From a virus: 33,128 nt of DNA. The notes below the pieces were generated by a model. It ran no database searches. It was not told the origin of the DNA and worked only from the letters and a program-made list of their open reading frames with translations. The translations under genes and the position numbers were made by a program. Shown piece by piece: positions 6,347 through 10,838 of this stretch. Numbering within the stretch: the stretch's first letter is position 1; every line of letters begins with the position of its first letter. The stretch is from IMG/VR virus record IMGVR_UViG_3300030060_000247, positions 1-33,128 of that record, one strand, 5' to 3'.

Positions 6347-6805
6347 ATGTATTCAGTAAACATGGCAGGAATTTATCACATCCAAAAATGGATTGATGAA
6401 AACCAAGACTGCAATCCAAAGGTTTTTGATTTGTGGGCAAATGGCATCGCTTCAGAAATAAATCGCTGCGCGAGTCTAGACGATGACTTGCAGAGAAATG
6501 GTGAGTTTATTTATGAGGTTGGGCTACGTGACGCGCGTGGTTACGTCATGACAATATCGCTTGATGAAAGTCACTTCAATTCAGAGAGGGCAGAACAATT
6601 AGCAAGAAAGGATCAAACAATGGCTAAACAATGGGATGTAAGGATTCGTGCAACGGTTACGAAAACCATTCGCGTAACAGCAAAAACAGAAGATAATGCG
6701 TGGAATTTGGCGCATGAAATTTTTAGCGTTGGTTCTACAGACGATGCAGAAGACTATGAACAGGACACAGTATTCATAGAAAAGGTAGAGAGGGCAGAAC
6801 AATGA
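6347..6805 (+). CDS. Early protein, apparent stop-loss fusion of two small genes
   Basis: The open frame gives 152 aa from ATG 6347 (leader AAGAAAGGATCTAACA). It looks like two proteins joined. Residues 1-83 (MYSVNMAGIYHIQKW to ESHFNSERAEQ) are unrecognised. The rest begins at an internal Met (ATG 6620) with its own perfect AAGAAAGGATCAAACA leader and reads MAKQWDVRIRATVTKTIRV, resembling the DpnD/PcfM-like small family. The joint lies in a 28-nt repeat: CAATTAGC here (6597-6604), versus CAATGAGC at the end of this same gene, where TGA is the stop. A single T for G at 6600 would therefore have removed the first gene's stop. Both the fusion and a 61-aa internal product are plausible. Confidence 0.7.
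   Translation: MYSVNMAGIYHIQKWIDENQDCNPKVFDLWANGIASEINRCASLDDDLQRNGEFIYEVGLRDARGYVMTISLDESHFNSERAEQLARKDQTMAKQWDVRIRATVTKTIRVTAKTEDNAWNLAHEIFSVGSTDDAEDYEQDTVFIEKVERAEQ
6583..6610 (+). repeat. 28-nt direct repeat, copy 1 (stop lost)
   Basis: Matches 6787-6814 in 27 of 28 positions. The only difference is T6600 against G6804. In copy 2 that G makes both the TGA stop of the upstream frame and the ATG of the next gene; copy 1 has neither. The repeat contains the first part of the early leader (AGCAAGAAAG). Confidence 0.85.
6620..6805 (+). CDS. Possible internal translation start: DpnD/PcfM-like small protein
   Basis: This is an in-frame reading from ATG 6620, giving 61 aa, inside the longer fusion gene. 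It is supported by the full early leader AAGAAAGGATCAAACA immediately upstream, as good as any other start in the block. The protein has a strand-rich start (KQWDVRIRATVTKTIRVTAK), a helix (EDNAWNLAHEIF) and an acidic C-terminus (DDAEDYEQDTVFIEKVE). The pattern resembles small DpnD/PcfM-type proteins (from memory, weak). It probably is the ancestral stand-alone gene. Whether it is still made separately cannot be seen from sequence alone. Confidence 0.5.
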   Translation: MAKQWDVRIRATVTKTIRVTAKTEDNAWNLAHEIFSVGSTDDAEDYEQDTVFIEKVERAEQ

Positions 6806-6814
6806 GCAAGAAAG
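6787..6814 (+). repeat. 28-nt direct repeat, copy 2 (stop and start intact)
   Basis: This is the partner of 6583-6610. Here the repeat encodes the end of one gene (CAA TGA) and the overlapping start of the next (ATG at 6802). Confidence 0.85.
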
Positions 6815-7089
6815 TATGGCACATAAGCTACATTTCAGCAATGGTCGGACCATGCGTAGCGACTACCGATTGCGGTATGATGGCATGGGGAAATAGTGGT
6901 TATTCAGTGAGGTTATTGGATATGGGCAACGATGGCGAAAAACTATTGTTGCACATAGATCCAAAACATACCGATGAATTGAAGATCTACCAGCTGGTAG
7001 GCTACGCGGTAAACTGTGATCTGCCCTATTCAATTACAGAGTGGGCAGAGTTTATGGAAGATGAACAGCAAGAAATAGGCAACGCCTAA
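6802..7089 (+). CDS. Early protein, unknown
   Basis: A 95-aa protein whose ATG overlaps the preceding stop as ATGA, inside the 28-nt repeat, so it is translationally coupled. It starts MSKKVWHISYISAMVGP and contains strand-rich segments (YSVRLLDMGNDGEKLLLHID) and an acidic C-terminus (EFMEDEQQEIGNA). The N-terminal half has GPCVATTDCGMMAWGNSG, with two cysteines. I recognise no family. Unlike its neighbours it lacks a complete AAGGATCAA leader, because the repeat here continues as AAAGTATGG instead of AAAGGATC. Confidence 0.72.
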   Translation: MSKKVWHISYISAMVGPCVATTDCGMMAWGNSGYSVRLLDMGNDGEKLLLHIDPKHTDELKIYQLVGYAVNCDLPYSITEWAEFMEDEQQEIGNA

Positions 7090-7107
7090 CAGAGAAAGGA
7101 TCAAATC

Positions 7108-7419
7108 ATGTCTAGTAATTACAAAATAGACCTCAATAGCATCACATTCGATGCTTATATAGAAATAGACAAATTAGACAAAACTTTTGTCGGGACTGCC
7201 AACTATCTTGGCTTGGCTTACTTCTGGCACATGGAATACAAGCATTATCTGCGAGACTGCACGATTGCAAAGCGCAGGAAGATTCACAAAAAGTGGTTGG
7301 ACGCTGGCCTAGATTTGGTTGGCGTAAGTGATAGGCATCTTAGCATTGTCATAGACGTACTAGATGGCGTTACTTTAGATTCTGGCTGCAAAGTCACCAG
7401 AGATGGACTTACTTGGTAA
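7108..7419 (+). CDS. Early protein, unknown
   Basis: A 103-aa protein starting at ATG 7108 behind AGAGAAAGGATCAAATC. It begins MSSNYKIDLNSITFDAYIE, has a helix with aromatic residues (GLAYFWHMEYKHYLRD), a basic patch (AKRRKIHKKWLDAGL), and ends DGLTW. The basic helix might contact nucleic acid, but no known motif is visible. It has no signal or membrane segment. Function unknown. Confidence 0.72.
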   Translation: MSSNYKIDLNSITFDAYIEIDKLDKTFVGTANYLGLAYFWHMEYKHYLRDCTIAKRRKIHKKWLDAGLDLVGVSDRHLSIVIDVLDGVTLDSGCKVTRDGLTW

Positions 7420-7436
7420 AAGAGAAAGGATCAACA

Positions 7437-7655
7437 ATGTACGTTGTATTTTATACAGAACGATTGCCGCACGGTGAGCCGGATCAGCTTTGGTCAAATG
7501 ACTTGGCCTCCGGCCCTGTTTACCTGCATGACCGCTGGGAAGTCTGCGAGGAAAAAGAGGAAGCGGTTAAGATATACCGCCAGCTCATTGACAGGGACAG
7601 CACTCACAATGCAGGGATCGCACCCATCAGTGAGGAATATTCAACAGACTGGTAA
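7437..7655 (+). CDS. Early small protein, unknown
   Basis: A 72-aa protein with ATG at 7437 behind AGAGAAAGGATCAACA. A longer reading from 7413 would include the ribosome site. It reads MYVVFYTERLPHGEPDQLW, then DRWEVCEEKEEAVKIYRQL and an acidic end (EEYSTDW). The order strand, loop, strand and charged helix suggests a compact alpha/beta protein. Family not recognised. Two consecutive hairpins (7664-7693 and 7696-7725) follow its stop. Confidence 0.7.
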   Translation: MYVVFYTERLPHGEPDQLWSNDLASGPVYLHDRWEVCEEKEEAVKIYRQLIDRDSTHNAGIAPISEEYSTDW

Positions 7656-7663
7656 AAGAGAAA

Positions 7664-7693
7664 GGGCCAAGTCGGGGGCATCCGGCTTGACCC
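7664..7693 (+). terminator. Intergenic hairpin upstream of HTH gene (first of two)
   Basis: GGGCCAAGTCGG (7664-7675) pairs with CCGGCTTGACCC (7682-7693) over a 6-base loop, with one mismatch and one G-T. No T-run follows. It lies 9 bp after the preceding stop and is directly followed by a second hairpin. It could be an attenuator or RNA-stability element. Confidence 0.55.
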
Positions 7694-7695
7694 AA

Positions 7696-7725
7696 TGACT
7701 GGTGAAGGATCAACAAAACCAGTCA
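7696..7725 (+). promoter_or_regulatory. Hairpin presenting an AAGGATCAA leader in its loop
   Basis: TGACTGGT (7696-7703) pairs perfectly with ACCAGTCA (7718-7725). The 14-base loop contains GAAGGATCAACAAA, the standard early ribosome-binding leader, but with no start codon following in the loop. The real HTH gene start (7743) has its own GAGAGAGGATAGC site. This looks like a displaced or decoy leader, or the scar of a cassette insertion. Confidence 0.5.
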
Positions 7726-7742
7726 CTGAGAGAGAGGATAGC

Positions 7743-7937
7743 ATGACAGCAGAAGAATTTAAACAGGAAAGAAAGCGTTTAGGCTTAACAATGGTGGCTA
7801 TGGCTCAAAGCATTGGAGTTAGCCAGCAAGCAATCTGGTATTACGAAACTGGCAAAAGATCGGTGCCAAAACCGATTGAGTTGCTACTAGAGTCTAGGCG
7901 TGTGTATGAAAAGCTAACAGAGAAAGGATTAGAGTAA
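7743..7937 (+). CDS. XRE/Cro-type helix-turn-helix regulator
   Basis: A 64-aa DNA-binding protein. The HTH reads LGLTMVAMAQSIGVSQQAIWYYETGKRSVP (in two helices, with recognition helix around SQQAIWYYE), typical of the Cro/C1 fold. A short C-terminal helix (PIELLLESRRVYEKLTEKG) follows. The ATG at 7743 follows GAGAGAGGATAGC, and a longer reading from 7695 would start in the hairpin. The stop overlaps the next gene (TAATG), so the two are coupled. As a small Cro-like protein without a C-terminal effector domain it probably represses an early promoter; the ACAATGT or TGTTGACAG sites are candidate targets, by inference. Confidence 0.82.
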   Translation: MTAEEFKQERKRLGLTMVAMAQSIGVSQQAIWYYETGKRSVPKPIELLLESRRVYEKLTEKGLE

Positions 7938-8272
7938 TGCCAGCAAAGAAAAGTGAAATGCTTACTATTAAGCTAACGAGGCAAGAGTTTAGTTTGATTA
8001 CAGAATGGTGCATGTACCACTTCTGGGACAAAACAAATGGCTTTCAGGACGACATAAATGTTGATGAGCTTATGGGGTGGGCAACGTCTTGTCTGCTAAT
8101 GGCAAGACTTAAAACCATTGCAGATGAAAACAATATCTTTTTTGGCTTAGAAAAGGATGAGATTTACAAAGAGGATGACACTGACAGGCAGAAAGTAAAC
8201 TCAGTGACGCAAGCATTTGTAGATCAATATGCCGCAAACGTAGAACGGATTGCAAAAAAGAGAGAGGCGTGA
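7937..8272 (+). CDS. Protein of unknown function coupled to HTH gene
   Basis: A 111-aa protein, last gene of the early block. Its ATG overlaps the HTH stop by one base. It starts MPAKKSEMLTIKLTRQEFSLI, has aromatic helices (TEWCMYHFWDKTNGF) and a long charged helix (ELMGWATSCLLMARLKTIADENN), and ends in a basic tail (ERIAKKREA). It appears helical and soluble. The stop codon TGA lies in the loop of the terminator hairpin. Its tight coupling to the HTH gene suggests it could modulate that regulator, but no family is recognised. Confidence 0.75.
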   Translation: MPAKKSEMLTIKLTRQEFSLITEWCMYHFWDKTNGFQDDINVDELMGWATSCLLMARLKTIADENNIFFGLEKDEIYKEDDTDRQKVNSVTQAFVDQYAANVERIAKKREA

Positions 8273-8285
8273 GCCTCTCTTAGTT
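8261..8285 (+). terminator. Rho-independent terminator of the early block
   Basis: AGAGAGGC (8261-8268) pairs with GCCTCTCT (8273-8280) around a GTGA tetraloop (GNRA type), followed by TAGTTTT. The upstream gene's stop codon falls in the loop. This is the cleanest classical terminator in the window and ends the rightward small-gene transcript. Confidence 0.82.
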
Positions 8286-8301
8286 TTCTCTAGGGAGGAA
8301 T

Positions 8302-8412
8302 ATGAAAACACAATGTTATAACACAATGTATACACTTACATACAATGTTATAACACAATGTCTACACTTACAATGTAGACACTTTTTTTATTTAAAAATA
8401 ATTAATTGTTAA
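8302..8412 (+). CDS. Possible 36-aa leader ORF over the repeats
   Basis: ATG 8302 follows TAGGGAGGAAT, an excellent Shine-Dalgarno. The frame runs 36 codons (MKTQCYNTMYTLTY onward) to TAA at 8410-8412, entirely over the repeated and AT-rich DNA. The protein is cysteine-rich (5 Cys) with no recognisable feature. The strong ribosome site just after a terminator is odd. It could be a decayed gene end or a leader peptide, and coding is uncertain because the repeats dictate the sequence. Confidence 0.25.
   Translation: MKTQCYNTMYTLTYNVITQCLHLQCRHFFYLKIINC
8310..8372. repeat. Two tandem 31-bp iteron-like repeats
   Basis: 8310-8340 and 8342-8372 are identical except for one base (A8330 versus C8362) and are separated by a single T. 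Each carries two ACAATGT words, and a fifth begins at 8370. An AT-rich stretch (8382-8412) follows directly. The pattern (tandem repeats beside an AT-rich segment) is what iteron origins and regulator arrays look like. Which of the two it is cannot be decided here. Confidence 0.75.
8359..8390 (+). terminator. Second hairpin with T-run
   Basis: TGTCTACA (8359-8366) pairs perfectly with TGTAGACA (8374-8381) over a 7-base loop, followed by CTTTTTTTA. It has the form of a rho-independent terminator reading rightward, although the stem is AT-rich. It overlaps the second 31-bp repeat, so it may instead be part of a protein-binding array. Confidence 0.5.
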
Positions 8413-8497
8413 GTTGCTACCACTACACTTTGTTAGCATGTGTTAACACTGTGTGTCTGTAAACAATGTTTCAAATATCATGGATTTTGTTGACAGT
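8413..8497. other. AT-rich intergenic between iterons and nuclease gene
   Basis: No gene is seen. It contains TGTTAGCATGTGTTAACA-type dyads around 8431-8448, one ACAATGT at 8463-8469 and the 9-mer TGTTGACAG at 8487-8495 beside the nuclease stop. Another ACAATGT lies just inside the nuclease gene at 8526-8532. Together with 8310-8412 this is the best candidate for a replication origin in the window, by inference only. Confidence 0.4.
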
Positions 8498-8890
8498 CTA
8501 GTCTGTTGTCTCAATTTTTTCTCTAACAATGTAAAACCATGTTTGAAGAGAAACGATCACCGTAGCATCTGTGGCAGTAAATTCTGGGTTAACGTGACAG
8601 AGAAAGAGGCGGCACCACACATCCTGCCTATCGTATTTGTAGATCAGCACTGGCATCAAATCCCCTGCTGAGTCTACAGCTTGCTGCCACCACGCATCAG
8701 CACCGCCTACAGGGCCGCTAGCGTACCTCTTACACTCTACTGACCATTGTGGAATGTAGATATCACAGCCACCCTTGGTCTGATATTGAGAAAGATTGCG
8801 GCGCACGTTGGCATAGCCGAGGTGGTCTTTGATCTCGTTGACACACCACCGCTCAAAAGCAGAACCTTTATCTCTACTTTTCTTGCTCAT
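8498..8890 (-). CDS. PD-(D/E)XK nuclease, resolvase-like
   Basis: A 130-aa nuclease from ATG 8890 (an ATG at 8899 is also possible). An N-terminal acidic residue sits in SAFERWCVNEIKDHLG, a central GGCDIYIP provides the Asp, and WSVECKRYAS provides the E-x-K, giving the E...D...ExK catalytic set of archaeal Hjc/VRR-type nucleases. A later WWQQAVDSAG and PVLIYKYDRQ fit small phage resolvase-like proteins in this superfamily. It probably resolves branched recombination or replication DNA before packaging. Its start overlaps the upstream DnaJ-type zinc gene by 17 bp. It is transcribed leftward with the HTH gene. The fold call is fairly secure; Holliday-junction specificity is inferred. Confidence 0.82.
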   Translation of the reverse strand: MSKKSRDKGSAFERWCVNEIKDHLGYANVRRNLSQYQTKGGCDIYIPQWSVECKRYASGPVGGADAWWQQAVDSAGDLMPVLIYKYDRQDVWCRLFLCHVNPEFTATDATVIVSLQTWFYIVREKIETTD

Positions 8891-9140
8891 GCCATCCATA
8901 CACTAGTTTGCAAGTTGGGCATTGTAGTCTTCCGTCTAAAAAGGTTTTACAGCATACACACATATCTGCTGCCAGTAACCGCTTAAACCTGCCGTCGCCA
9001 ACCTCAAATTCCTTAACCTTGCCCAAACCGTCACAACGGTCACAGTGATCTTGCACAACCTCGTCAGCCTCAAACCAACAACGCCGACGCACCCAACCGC
9101 TGCCGTTACAGGTCTTGCATTTCGTCTCTGAAAAAATCAT
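8874..9140 (-). CDS. DnaJ-type zinc-finger protein
   Basis: An 88-aa protein with two CxxCxGxG motifs, CKTCNGSG (near residue 8) and CDRCDGLG (near 30), as in the DnaJ central zinc domain. A second pair, CVCC and CPTC, lies near the C-terminus (residues 60-80), enough for two zinc sites. There is no J domain. The start is uncertain: ATG 9140 keeps the zinc motifs and overlaps the HTH gene by 35 bp; ATGs at 9152 and 9158 are alternatives. It lies between a repressor-like gene and a nuclease gene in a leftward operon. The role is unknown; RNA or protein binding is likely. No partner can be named. Confidence 0.72.
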   Translation of the reverse strand: MIFSETKCKTCNGSGWVRRRCWFEADEVVQDHCDRCDGLGKVKEFEVGDGRFKRLLAADMCVCCKTFLDGRLQCPTCKLVYGWHEQEK

Positions 9141-9309
9141 TGGGTGCAACATCTCCATCGGTAGCCACAAATATCTTGCCCATTGTTTGTGGGCTTGGAC
9201 GCCTGCTGCCAGACAACAGCCTATTTATAGCTGCCCGACTCATGCCAGCACGCCGCGCCAGTTTGGCCTGCGATATATTATTTTTTTCTAAATATTCTTC
9301 CAAAGTCAT
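9106..9309 (-). CDS. Cro/C1-type helix-turn-helix repressor-like protein
   Basis: A 67-aa protein with the HTH NNISQAKLARRAGMSRAAINRLLSG split over two helices (recognition helix SRAAINRLLSG) and RRPSPQTMGKIFVATD, the standard XRE pattern. ATG 9309 is chosen; GTG 9324 is an alternative that would start 3 bp from the operator at 9327-9345. Neither has a clear Shine-Dalgarno. It diverges from the recombination operon across a 19-bp palindrome that overlaps the rightward -35 box. By analogy with lambdoid control regions it probably represses that promoter and its own. There is no protease-type C-terminal domain, so it is more Cro-like than CI-like. Confidence 0.82.
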   Translation of the reverse strand: MTLEEYLEKNNISQAKLARRAGMSRAAINRLLSGSRRPSPQTMGKIFVATDGDVAPNDFFRDEMQDL

Positions 9310-9326
9310 ATTTTTTTGTATCACAG

Positions 9327-9345
9327 TGTTGACAGCCTGACAACA
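9327..9345. promoter_or_regulatory. 19-bp palindromic operator overlapping the early promoter
   Basis: TGTTGACAG-C-CTGACAACA is an inverted repeat with 8 of 9 half-site positions matching. It contains the -35 hexamer TTGACA (9329-9334), so a bound repressor would block the rightward promoter. A further half site TGTTGAC lies at 9361-9367. It sits between divergent genes, the downstream one of the leftward pair being an HTH regulator, which is the expected binding protein. Confidence 0.68.
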
Positions 9346-9358
9346 AGTATGGTTAAAG
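9329..9358 (+). promoter_or_regulatory. Rightward promoter of the recombination operon
   Basis: TTGACA at 9329-9334 is a perfect -35 box. Candidate -10 words follow at 9352-9357 (GTTAAA, 17-bp spacing) or at 9348-9353 (TATGGT, 13-bp spacing); neither is ideal. A transcript start near 9360 fits translation from ATG 9390 better than from 9360. Confidence 0.5.
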
Positions 9359-9389
9359 TATGTTGACTATACACAGAGAGAGACAGGAT

Positions 9390-10244
9390 ATGCCACAGAT
9401 ACCAGATTATAGAAAGTTTTTTGGCGCAAAGCACGACAGTGCATCTGGAGCAACGCAGGAGCAGTGGGAGTATGTACTCAAGCTGTATTGCCGACACCTA
9501 GGCGTGTCCTTGCCGATGGCGGCTAGACCTTGGTGCGGTATCTGTGTGGAACATGGCGCGTCAAGAGTAGTTCTTGATGGTCAAGAGCTTCTAGCGGCTA
9601 CACAAGAGGCTATGACCAAGTACAAGGACTACAGACCGCGCGATTGGGATGACGGCAAAGACAGAGAAGAGTTTGTGGCCTTCCAAGAATATATGCCCGA
9701 CATGATTTTATTTGCAGTCAACGCGCTGAAAAAGTTTTTCCAGCAGGCAAACAGAGTCGAGGGCAACAAGCAAGAGTGGCACAAAGAACCAAAGATTGAC
9801 GTACCTATCCTGCTATATCGTGATTTCTTTGGCGCTGGCCTTCAAGTAGACTTGAAGTGTAAGCCACCGCTACGCAACCCACCCAAAAAAGATGGCACAA
9901 GAACCTGGCGCGTACCAAAGCCAGAGATCATCCCAACATGGTTACAGACTCAACAACAGTCTGTGTATTGGAAAGCCAGTGGTGAGCCGCCAGCCTTGCT
10001 GTATGTGTCAGCGGCTGGCTATCACATAGCAACAGCAGAAAACTGTGAACAGCTTTCAGAACAAAACCTAGAGCGTGCGTATCAAGAAGTTGTGCGCAGT
10101 TGGCTCATATCACAGAACTTACTTAAGGCGGCACGCGGTAACTGGCATGACTTAGCCGGTTTGGTTCAGCCAGATTTTAACGAGATAGCACGGCGTCATG
10201 GACCGTCAATCGTGGACGTAGCTAAAAATCTATGGAGTTTCTAA
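9390..10244 (+). CDS. PD-(D/E)XK exonuclease, RecB/lambda-exo-like
   Basis: A 284-aa protein from ATG 9390, which follows GAGAGAGACAGG closely; an ATG at 9360 would be leaderless. The N-terminus is helical with GICVEHGAS (50-58), resembling the ingress region of phage exonucleases. The core shows VDLKCK with D154-x-K156, then a long loop and WLQTQQQSVYW, with Q189-x-x-x-Y193 matching the RecB-family QxxxY motif, followed by PPALLYVSAAG. I cannot confidently place the upstream acidic residue of the active site. The presence of an annealing protein and an SSB-tailed protein in the same operon supports a two-component recombination role: 5' resection, then annealing. The annotation is by motif and context. 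Confidence 0.68.
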   Translation: MPQIPDYRKFFGAKHDSASGATQEQWEYVLKLYCRHLGVSLPMAARPWCGICVEHGASRVVLDGQELLAATQEAMTKYKDYRPRDWDDGKDREEFVAFQEYMPDMILFAVNALKKFFQQANRVEGNKQEWHKEPKIDVPILLYRDFFGAGLQVDLKCKPPLRNPPKKDGTRTWRVPKPEIIPTWLQTQQQSVYWKASGEPPALLYVSAAGYHIATAENCEQLSEQNLERAYQEVVRSWLISQNLLKAARGNWHDLAGLVQPDFNEIARRHGPSIVDVAKNLWSF

Positions 10245-10492
10245 TGTTTGAGAATTTTACTAAGCGTTTTGAAAAAGAACAGGAGCCAACGTTTAGCTGT
10301 TGCGATGCAAAGTATCATGTTGAAGTAATCATCACATTCCGCAAATCCTACGCGGTCAGGGCGTTTGGCGCAAAAGACGCAGGGGCAAAAACAGTTGATA
10401 AGATCAAAAGACAAAACAAAAACTATTTACGCCAAGGGTTGCATTTTATTGAGGCAACAGCAGAAAAAGCAGAAAGGATCAAAGATGACTAA
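10244..10492 (+). CDS. Small protein, unknown
   Basis: An 82-aa protein starting at ATG 10244, whose A is the last base of the exonuclease stop (TAATG), so the two are coupled. It begins MFENFTKRFEKEQEP, has a CCDAKYHVEVIITFRKSYAVRAFG strand-rich middle and a helical basic C-terminus (KTVDKIKRQNKNYLRQGLH, EKAERIKDD). It is basic overall. I do not recognise it. Its last codons contain the AGAAAGGATCAAAG leader of the next gene, which overlaps its stop by 8 bp. Confidence 0.7.
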   Translation: MFENFTKRFEKEQEPTFSCCDAKYHVEVIITFRKSYAVRAFGAKDAGAKTVDKIKRQNKNYLRQGLHFIEATAEKAERIKDD

Positions 10493-10838
10493 AGACGGAT
10501 GTTACACAGCGTATGGACGGCCAGCTTACAAAATGGCAAGGCGAAATGACCCAAGCACAAGCCATGATGCCGCAGAACAAATGGATGCAACAGCTATGGA
10601 GTCTATTGTAGCTGACGCAATATGGGAGATCGGTGCAGCAGGTGCGATTGCTGATGATGTCTGCAATGCCCTGCCGCAGCATGCTTATAACAGCATCACG
10701 CCACGTTTCAAGCCACTAAAAGAAAAAGGCATCGTCATCGTAGATGGCACCCGCCGTAAAGCAAAGTCAGGGCGCACGCAGATGGTGATGTGGCACAAAG
10801 AGTTTTACCAAGGATCAACAGGAGGATCAAATGACTAA
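10485..10838 (+). CDS. Winged-helix DNA-binding protein
   Basis: A 117-aa protein starting at ATG 10485 behind AGAAAGGATCAAAG; a longer reading from 10365 overlaps the preceding gene heavily and is rejected. After an N-terminal NDPSTSHDAAEQM segment it shows the usual phage winged-helix pattern: helix ESIVADAIWEIGAAG, second helix AIADDVCNAL, recognition helix NSITPRFKPLKEKG, wing IVIVDGTRRKAKSGRTQMV and MWHKEFY. Proteins with this NDPxTSxxAA start and sGR-vW end are common in phage early regions with no agreed function. It is likely to be a small DNA-binding protein of the recombination/replication block. Confidence 0.75.
   Translation: MTKDGCYTAYGRPAYKMARRNDPSTSHDAAEQMDATAMESIVADAIWEIGAAGAIADDVCNALPQHAYNSITPRFKPLKEKGIVIVDGTRRKAKSGRTQMVMWHKEFYQGSTGGSND

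Noticed and set aside
7695-7742. Start of the HTH gene at ATG 7695
   Set aside because: That ATG lies in a hairpin stem and has no ribosome site. ATG 7743 follows GAGAGAGGATAGC and gives the conventional HTH length.
8310-8380. CRISPR-like repeat array
   Set aside because: Only two long repeats separated by one base, with no spacers. The structure fits iterons or operator arrays.
8487-8517. TTGACA as a rightward promoter inside the nuclease gene end
   Set aside because: No -10 box at proper spacing and no plus-strand gene downstream. Retained only as a TGTTGACAG site.
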